From Actinomycetes bacterium (GTDB taxonomy: Bacteria; Actinomycetota; Actinomycetes; S36-B12; UBA5976), in contig JAJXSV010000060.1 in NCBI GenBank assembly GCA_021784375.1, positions 1 to 11,281 on the forward strand: a stretch of DNA of 11,281 bases, written 5' to 3'. The notes below the pieces were generated by a model that saw nothing but the letters and a program-made list of their open reading frames with translations, was not told the DNA's origin and searched no databases. This document shows positions 6,721 through 11,281 of this stretch, piece by piece. Made by a program: the position numbers and the translations under genes. How positions within the stretch are numbered: the stretch's first letter is position 1; every line of letters starts with the position of its first letter.

Positions 6721-7026
6721 TCACTTCCCAGCCTGGATTGCGGTGACCTTGACCGTGCTCAGGTCTTGACGATGACCCTGCCGACGGCGGTAACCGGTCT
6801 TGTTCTTGTAACGGAGGATGTCGATCTTGGGGCCGCGACTGTGGCTGAGGACCTCTGCCGTGCAGGTGGCGCCCTTCACGTCGGTGGTGACCTGGTCACC
6901 GTCGACAAGGAGCAGCACGGGCAGCGTCACGGACGCACCCGGCTCGGCCGACAAACGGTCAAGCGTGACGAGGTCGCCAACGGCAACCTTCTCCTGGCGA
7001 GCGCCAGAGCGAACAATCGCGTACAC
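6721..7026 (-). CDS. rplU: 50S ribosomal protein L21
   Basis: L21 binds 23S rRNA in the large subunit. The 101-aa protein opens M(V)[17 protein letters not shown], the usual L21 start, and contains [20 protein letters not shown] and RQ(D)LSTVKVTAI near the end, the known family signature region. The start is GTG at 7026. A good ribosome binding site, AAGGAG with a 7-nt spacer, supports it over an ATG-like extension to 7050, which would add eight unsupported residues (MLDPRRFA). It is the first gene after a 182-nt gap holding a promoter candidate and is 3 nt from rpmA. Confidence 0.97.
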   Translation of the reverse strand: MYAIVRSGARQEKVAVGDLVTLDRLSAEPGASVTLPVLLLVDGDQVTTDVKGATCTAEVLSHSRGPKIDILRYKNKTGYRRRQGHRQDLSTVKVTAIQAGK

Positions 7027-7077
7027 CGCGAATCTCCTTGGATCGAGCAACGTGCGGAAGCCGCCGAGGCGACCGGA

Positions 7078-7091
7078 GTGCGACAGCGCAC
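7078..7091 (-). other. Leader hairpin upstream of rplU
   Basis: GTGCG (7078-7082) and CGCAC (7087-7091) form a 5-bp stem with a 4-nt loop. This would fall at the very 5' end of the transcript if the promoter at 7101-7129 is used. L21 leaders in other bacteria can be regulatory, but no known leader consensus can be confirmed here by eye. Confidence 0.3.
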
Positions 7092-7100
7092 AACGGGCAA

Positions 7101-7129
7101 ATGGTACGCGAAATGCAGCCTGCGACCAA
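7101..7129 (-). promoter_or_regulatory. Candidate promoter for the rplU-rpmA-obgE operon
   Basis: On the minus strand TTGGTC (7124-7129) and TACCAT (7101-7106) are separated by exactly 17 nt. The -35 keeps the TTG core and the -10 keeps TAnnAT, fitting a housekeeping sigma factor. Transcription would start near 7094, leaving a leader of roughly 68 nt before the rplU GTG. The stretch is less GC-rich than its surroundings. The -35 overlaps one arm of an inverted repeat, GCGACCA (7122-7128) / TGGTCGC (7152-7158), which could be an operator or coincidence. Confidence 0.5.
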
Positions 7130-7160
7130 AACGGCGCATGGCTGCCCGTGCTGGTCGCTG

Positions 7161-7177
7161 CGGCGCTCCGCGCGCCG
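7161..7177 (-). terminator. Hairpin downstream of rne
   Basis: CGGCGC (7161-7166) and GCGCCG (7172-7177) pair over 6 bp with a 5-nt loop, 31 nt after the rne stop and upstream of the rplU promoter candidate. No U tract follows closely. It is a possible weak terminator of the rne transcript. Confidence 0.35.
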
Positions 7178-7197
7178 GAATGGCCGCCGGAATGCGC
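7174..7197. repeat. Two-copy 12-nt tandem repeat after rne
   Basis: The 9-mer GCCGGAATG occurs at 7174-7182 and again at 7186-7194, giving a 12-nt period, followed by a partial third unit (CGCCGG). It is noncoding, between the rne stop and the rplU promoter region. It is probably slippage in GC-rich DNA. Confidence 0.4.
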
Positions 7198-7208
7198 CGG
7201 CGTCGGGG

Positions 7209-9377
7209 TCAGCGCTTGCGCGCTGCTCCCTTGGCCAGCGCCTTGCTGCGCGTGGCGCCTCCCCTGGGTGCGCGCTCGGCCCGCTCGCTCCGTGGCGCCG
7301 TCGGCGCCTCGTCGTCCGCTGCCGCGTCCTGCACGTGCACCGTGTGGAGCGAGACCTTGACCCCGCGCCCGGCACAGGCGTCGCAGGTCTCCGAGAACGT
7401 CTCCAACAGGCCCTGGCCGATGCGCTTGCGCGTCATCTGCACCAGGCCGAGGCTGGACACTTCCGCAACCTGGTGCTTCGTGCGGTCACGCCCGAGGCAC
7501 TCGATGAGCCGCCGGACCACGCGGTCCCGGTTGGCCTCCAGCACCATGTCGATGAAGTCGACGACGATGATGCCGCCGATGTCCCGCAGGCGGAGTTGGC
7601 GCACGATCTCCTCGGCCGCCTCCAGGTTGTTCTGGGTCACCGTGTCCTCGAGCGACCCGTCGCCACCGGTGAACTTGCCGGTGTTCACATCCACGACCGT
7701 CATCGCCTCGGTGCGGTCGATGACGAGCGAGCCTCCCGAGGGCAGGTACACCTTGCGATCGAGCGCCTTGGACAGCTGCTCATCGACGCGATGCGCGGCG
7801 AAGATGTCCTTGTTCTCCACCCAGTGCGTGAGGCGGTCGGCGAGGTCGGGTGCCACCCAGGAGATGTACTGCTCGAGGGTCTCGTAGACATCGCGGCCCT
7901 GGACCTGCAACTGCTTGAAGTCCTCGTTGAAGATGTCGCGGACCACCTTGATGGCCAGGTCCGGCTCGGAGTACAGGAGCGCAGGCGCGTTCCCGCCCTG
8001 GACCTTGGCCTGGATGTCCTCCCATTGCGCCGCCAGGCGGGCGACGTCCTTGGTGAGGTCCTCCTCGCTGGCCCCCTCGGCCGCCGTGCGCACGATGACG
8101 CCGGCGCTCTCGGGGAGCACGGAGCGGAGGATCCGCTTCAGGCGGGTCCGCTCGGTGTCCGGAAGTTTGCGCGAGATCCCGGTCATCGAGCCGTCCGGCA
8201 CGTACACGAGGTAGCGACCGGGAAGGGAGACCTGGGAGGTGAGTCGCGCACCCTTGTGCCCGACCGGGTCCTTGGTGACCTGGACCAGGACGGTGTCGTC
8301 CTTCTTCAGCGCGAATTCGATGCGCTTGGGCTGGCCCTCGAGTCCGGCTGCCTCCCAGTTCACCTCACCGGCATAGAGCACGGCATTGCGACCACGACCG
8401 ATGTCGACGAACGCCGCCTCCATGCCCGGCAGCACGTTCTGCACCTTGCCGAGATAGACATTGCCGATCATCGACGAGCCACTGGTGCGATTCACGTAGT
8501 GCTCGACGAGGATGCCGTCCTCGAGCACGGCGATCTGCACTCGATCGTTGAGTTCGCGCACCACCATGGCGCGATTCACATCCTCGCGTCGAGCCAGGAA
8601 CTCGGCCTCGGTGAGGATGCTGCTGCGGCGGCGGCCCTGTTCGCGGCCCTCGCGTCGCCGGTTCTTCTTGGCCTTGAGTCGAGTCGACTCGGGCAGGTCG
8701 CCGCCGCCCTGTCCGCGGCTCTCGCGCACCCGCACGACGGTGTTCTGGGGATCATCCGGAGTGGAGCCGTCGTCCTGGCCGCTGCGCCGGCGACGGCGGC
8801 GGCGACGGTGGGAACCGCCTTCGCCGTCATCGTCGGCCTCGCCCTCAGAGGTCTCGGGCTCCTCGCCCATGCCCTCCTCGGACGCCTCCTCGCCGCCTCC
8901 TGCACGATCAGCGCGGCCGACGTTGCGGCGCCCCCCCCGCTTGCGTCGGGAACGGGATCCGCCCTCGTCACCCTCGGCTTCGGGCGCACCCTCGCGCTCG
9001 TCGGTTTCGGCGGCACGGTCGGGTCGTTCCACCTTCTGCGCCACCGCCACATCCGGTGCCTGGAAGGTCACCGCAGTGGCAGCCGCCTTGCGCACGCGGG
9101 GCGCCCGTTCCTTGGGGGCCTCCTGTGCCACCTCAGCGGCGGCCTCCAAGGGCGCCTCGACGGCATCCGTGGCGGCAGCACGTGCGGCGCTGGTCCTGGG
9201 CCGGGCCTTGCGCCCGGAACTGGCCGCCTTCTTCGCGGGACCACCTGCGGCGGCCTCATCGCCGGCACCCGCGGCCGGGATCACCGGGGGCTGGAAGACG
9301 GCTTCTATGGAAGGCGGGCCGGCGGGTCGGGAAACCGCGCGTCGGCGTGGGGGGGTGTTCATGTTCTCGTCAGTCAT
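7209..9377 (-). CDS. rne: Ribonuclease E/G family protein
   Basis: Endoribonuclease that processes rRNA and tRNA precursors and starts mRNA decay. The 722-aa protein opens with a low-complexity, probably disordered region of about 260 residues. This is Ala/Pro-rich, then alternates acidic stretches with Arg-rich ones, including eight consecutive Arg at 191-198. The catalytic core follows: S1-like RNA-binding segment (about 275-385, with [20 protein letters not shown]), RNase H/DNase I-like part, catalytic Asp563 in [10 protein letters not shown] and Asp607 in VVDFID, and the zinc-link pair Cys665/Cys668 in CDACAG. Only about 50 residues come after, so the extension is N-terminal, as in other actinobacterial RNase E. 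ATG at 9377 is chosen because AGAGGA lies 6 nt upstream. The adjacent rplU-rpmA order is conserved. Confidence 0.95.
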   Translation of the reverse strand: MTDENMNTPPRRRAVSRPAGPPSIEAVFQPPVIPAAGAGDEAAAGGPAKKAASSGRKARPRTSAARAAATDAVEAPLEAAAEVAQEAPKERAPRVRKAAATAVTFQAPDVAVAQKVERPDRAAETDEREGAPEAEGDEGGSRSRRKRGGRRNVGRADRAGGGEEASEEGMGEEPETSEGEADDDGEGGSHRRRRRRRRSGQDDGSTPDDPQNTVVRVRESRGQGGGDLPESTRLKAKKNRRREGREQGRRRSSILTEAEFLARREDVNRAMVVRELNDRVQIAVLEDGILVEHYVNRTSGSSMIGNVYLGKVQNVLPGMEAAFVDIGRGRNAVLYAGEVNWEAAGLEGQPKRIEFALKKDDTVLVQVTKDPVGHKGARLTSQVSLPGRYLVYVPDGSMTGISRKLPDTERTRLKRILRSVLPESAGVIVRTAAEGASEEDLTKDVARLAAQWEDIQAKVQGGNAPALLYSEPDLAIKVVRDIFNEDFKQLQVQGRDVYETLEQYISWVAPDLADRLTHWVENKDIFAAHRVDEQLSKALDRKVYLPSGGSLVIDRTEAMTVVDVNTGKFTGGDGSLEDTVTQNNLEAAEEIVRQLRLRDIGGIIVVDFIDMVLEANRDRVVRRLIECLGRDRTKHQVAEVSSLGLVQMTRKRIGQGLLETFSETCDACAGRGVKVSLHTVHVQDAAADDEAPTAPRSERAERAPRGGATRSKALAKGAARKR

Positions 9378-9403
9378 GACGAGTCCTCTCAGATGCCCAG
9401 AGG
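9366..9403 (-). promoter_or_regulatory. Structured translation initiation region of rne
   Basis: In minus-strand RNA, CCTCT (9403-9399) can pair with AGAGG (9389-9385), which is the rne Shine-Dalgarno, over a 9-nt loop. Immediately downstream, CTCGTC (9383-9378) pairs with GACGAG (9371-9366), placing the ATG start (9377-9375) in a 6-nt loop. Both elements needed for initiation would thus be in hairpins. An alternative small stem GCCC-TCT-GGGC would compete with the first. This could give translational control, possibly by RNase cleavage, but function is inference. Confidence 0.45.
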
Positions 9404-9412
9404 GCCACTCGG

Positions 9413-9426
9413 GCGCATTGCTGCGC
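9413..9426 (-). other. GNRA-loop hairpin in the rne leader
   Basis: In minus-strand RNA GCGCA pairs with TGCGC over 5 bp around the tetraloop GCAA, a stable GNRA-type loop. It lies 36 nt before the rne start and upstream of the stem that covers the ribosome binding site. It may be part of a longer structured 5' leader. Confidence 0.35.
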
Positions 9427-9438
9427 AAAGTCTCGGAC

Positions 9439-9470
9439 GGTCGCGGAGCGCAGGACGCTCACACGCGACC
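9439..9470 (-). terminator. Bulged 12-bp hairpin after the DUF2344 gene
   Basis: In minus-strand RNA GGTCGCG (9470-9464) pairs with CGCGACC (9445-9439), and inside it GAGCG (9460-9456) pairs with CGCTC (9450-9446) around a 5-nt loop. The only interruption is a 3-nt bulge (9463-9461). The hairpin begins 8 nt after the DUF2344 stop. No U tract follows. It is the best candidate for separating the rSAM-DUF2344 unit from rne. Confidence 0.5.
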
Positions 9471-9478
9471 CCGGGACA

Positions 9479-10240
9479 TCACACGCGATCGGCAGCGAAC
9501 GGGTCGCTCACACCGCGGGCATCGGCCGTCAGCGGGCCCTGAGACTGGCGCGTCACCCTTGCGGGAGTGCGGGTCTGGAGCGAGCCCACCGATACCAACG
9601 CCTGAAGGATGTCATCGGGTCGGACCGCCGGGGTTGTGTGGCGGACGACAAGGCGAAGTATCGCATACTCGGCCGACGATCGGGCAGCCGGCGCCCCCGC
9701 CTCCCCGGATTGGCGCTCCAGCCCGAGCAGGGCGTGCCGAGCGTCGAAGGTGCGCATCCCGGCCTTGGTCATCCGGGTGACCTCTGCCCTGGGCGCGCGC
9801 AACAGGTCGGCGATGGCGCGGTCGAGATCGGCCGGGGGCACGTCGAAGAGCTCCACCAGCCACACGCTGGCCTCCAGGCGCTCGGCGAAATCGGCGCTGA
9901 TGGCGGTCACCGCCTCGAGCACGTCCATGCCGATGGGCAGGGCTGCGTCGAGCGCATCGCGCAGCTGCACGGGCGGCACCTGGCGGGTCAGTCCGATCTC
10001 CAGGTACTCCGCCTCGCTGGCCACGCCGGTGGGCGCGGCATTGGCGTAGGAGATCCGCGGGTGCGGCGAGAACCCCGCGCTGAAGGCGATCGGCACCCCG
10101 GCGCGACGGATCGCGCGCTCGAAGGCGCGCTGGAAGTCGCGGTGCGAGGTGAAGCGGAGCGGGCCGCGCTTGGCGTACCTGAGGCGCACCCGTTGCACCA
10201 CGGGTTCGGCGACCCTGTCCGGCTGCGGTCGCGGCGCCAT
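9479..10240 (-). CDS. DUF2344 / TIGR03936 radical SAM-linked protein
   Basis: A 253-aa cytoplasmic protein of unknown biochemical role. The N-terminal half carries the family pattern RLRYAKRGPLRFTSHRDFQR (about 18-37), IRRAGVPIAFSAGFSPHPRI (44-63) and the following ASEAEYLEI, as I recall for DUF2344 proteins. These occur either fused to, or next to, TIGR03960-type radical SAM proteins, often near rne/rng and rplU. The start ATG shares one base with the upstream radical SAM stop (TGATG), so translation is surely coupled. The C-terminal third is less conserved in appearance. A bulged hairpin follows. Family assignment rests on motif recall and context; no substrate can be inferred. Confidence 0.85.
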   Translation of the reverse strand: MAPRPQPDRVAEPVVQRVRLRYAKRGPLRFTSHRDFQRAFERAIRRAGVPIAFSAGFSPHPRISYANAAPTGVASEAEYLEIGLTRQVPPVQLRDALDAALPIGMDVLEAVTAISADFAERLEASVWLVELFDVPPADLDRAIADLLRAPRAEVTRMTKAGMRTFDARHALLGLERQSGEAGAPAARSSAEYAILRLVVRHTTPAVRPDDILQALVSVGSLQTRTPARVTRQSQGPLTADARGVSDPFAADRV

Positions 10241-11281
10241 CAGCGCGATCCCCCCACCGCGAGGCCCACCGACGGCAACGGGATGAACACGCTGCCGCTC
10301 GGCCCGACCTGGATGTCCGTGCCCATGGCGTCACAGACGCCACACTCCGAGCATGGCGTCCAACGGCAGTCATCCGTGGGCGCCTCGCTGATTGCTGCCT
10401 GCCAGTCCTCCCACAGCCACTCCTTGTCCAGACCCGAGTCGAGGTGGTCCCAGGGCAGCACCTCGTCCTGTGCCCGCTCGCGCGCCGTGAACCAGGCCAG
10501 GTCCACCGGTGTGCCCGCGAAGGCCAGGTCACAGGCCTCCGACCAGGCCTCGTACGAGAAGTGCTCATTCCATCCGTCGAAGCGCGCACCGCCGGACCAC
10601 ACCCGTTCGATGACCTGGGCCACGCGCCGATCACCGCGCGAGAGCAGGCCCTCGATGGTGCCCGGCTTGCCATCGTGGTAGCGGATGCCGATCTGGCGGG
10701 CGAACCTCCGGTCCGCTCTGATGGCATCCCGCAGTTTCTGGAGCCGCGCATCAGTCTCATCCGGGGGAAGCTGCCCGGCCCACTGGAACGGTGTGTGCGG
10801 CTTGGGGATGAACCCGCCGATGCTCACCGTGCAACGGATGTCGTTGCTCCCGCTCGCGCTGCGCCCCACGCGAATGACCTCCTGCGCCAGGCGAGCGATC
10901 TGGAGCACGTCCTCGTCGGTCTCGGTCGGCAGCCCGCACATGAAGTAGAGCTTCACCTGGCGCCAGCCGGCCGAGTAGGCAGCAGCCACGGTGCGGACGA
11001 GATCGTCCTCGGTGACCTGCTTGTTGATGACGCGCCGCAAGCGCTCGCTGCCGCCCTCCGGCGCGAAGGTGAGCCCGCTGCGGCGTCCGTTCCGCGTCAG
11101 CTCGTTGGCGAGGTCGATGTTGAAGGCGTCGACGCGGGTACTGGGGAGCGAGAGGCCGATGTTCTCGCCCTCATAGCGATCGGCGAGCGACTTCGCGATC
11201 TGTTGGATCTCGGAATGATCGGCGCTCGAGAGGCTGAGGAGGCCCACCTCCTCGAAGCCCGAAGCCCGCACCGCCTGCTGC
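10240..11281 (-). CDS. TIGR03960-type radical SAM protein, C-terminal part (5' end outside window)
   Basis: The frame is open to the window edge, so about 346 C-terminal codons are present. A GTG at 11271 is an internal valine, not a start, since the upstream codons (encoding QQA) are in frame. Residues such as GFEEVGLLSLSSADHSEI, LSLPSTRVDAFN, GLTFAPEGGSERLRRVINK and VKLYFMCGLPTE are the second half of a radical SAM barrel. The C-terminal block includes PWDHLDSGLDKEWLWEDW and a cysteine cluster CRWTPCSECGVC, which may bind metal. The CxxxCxxC cluster that binds the SAM-cleaving iron-sulfur centre, and any N-terminal cobalamin-binding-like domain, would be beyond base 11281. It pairs with the DUF2344 gene through a 1-nt overlap. 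The substrate is unknown to me. Confidence 0.88.
   Translation of the reverse strand, partial: QQAVRASGFEEVGLLSLSSADHSEIQQIAKSLADRYEGENIGLSLPSTRVDAFNIDLANELTRNGRRSGLTFAPEGGSERLRRVINKQVTEDDLVRTVAAAYSAGWRQVKLYFMCGLPTETDEDVLQIARLAQEVIRVGRSASGSNDIRCTVSIGGFIPKPHTPFQWAGQLPPDETDARLQKLRDAIRADRRFARQIGIRYHDGKPGTIEGLLSRGDRRVAQVIERVWSGGARFDGWNEHFSYEAWSEACDLAFAGTPVDLAWFTARERAQDEVLPWDHLDSGLDKEWLWEDWQAAISEAPTDDCRWTPCSECGVCDAMGTDIQVGPSGSVFIPLPSVGLAVGGSR

Noticed and set aside
8781..8810. CGG/CGA-rich run as a short tandem repeat
   Set aside because: It encodes the eight-Arg stretch within the RNase E/G N-terminal region and uses mixed Arg codons, so it is explained by the protein sequence.
7038..9542. Plus-strand open frame of 834 codons opposite rne
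   Set aside because: It mirrors the rne coding frame exactly. The translation (His/Val/Gly/Leu-rich) has no motif, while the minus strand carries clear RNase E/G catalytic residues.
9612..10760. Minus-strand open frame of 382 codons overlapping DUF2344 and radical SAM in another frame
   Set aside because: Arg/Ala-rich translation without motifs, and it conflicts with two coupled genes in their proper frames.

Overview
This is a GC-rich chromosomal window from what looks like an actinobacterium (Actinomycetota, probably class Actinomycetia). The evidence is gene order and protein style. An Arg-rich RNase E/G is followed by rplU-rpmA-obgE, then proB-proA, a tiny membrane protein, nadD, an LCP/LytR-like protein, rsfS and leuS, which is a familiar actinobacterial arrangement. 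GTG starts are used and the tRNA gene does not encode CCA. I cannot place it below class level from the sequence alone.

Every supported gene lies on the minus strand, so transcription runs from high to low coordinates. In that direction the layout is: a 5'-truncated radical SAM protein of the TIGR03960 type (10240-11281), its usual partner DUF2344/TIGR03936 (9479-10240), a bulged hairpin, RNase E/G (7209-9377), a 182-nt gap with a good promoter candidate, rplU (L21) and rpmA (L27), a long hairpin, obgE, proB, proA, a 64-nt gap with two inverted repeats, a 44-aa membrane protein, nadD, a degenerate LCP-like membrane protein, rsfS, tRNA-Ala(GGC), two more hairpins, and the first 114 codons of leuS.

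Most of the genes serve ribosome biogenesis and translation: L21, L27, the Obg assembly GTPase, the silencing factor RsfS, a tRNA, leucyl-tRNA synthetase and the rRNA/mRNA-processing RNase. Metabolic genes are embedded among them: the first two steps of proline synthesis (ProB, ProA) and the NaMN adenylyltransferase of NAD synthesis (NadD). Several junctions overlap by 1-8 nt (rSAM/DUF2344, obgE/proB, proB/proA, nadD/LCP-like), so translational coupling is likely.

I see no mobile element, CRISPR array, prophage, toxin-antitoxin pair or defence system. This is mainly an ordinary core-genome region. The less understood parts are the radical SAM + DUF2344 pair beside rne, the LCP-like protein that appears to lack the catalytic arginines, the tiny membrane protein, an unusually structured rne translation start, and several U-tract-less hairpins just upstream of the next gene's ribosome binding site.
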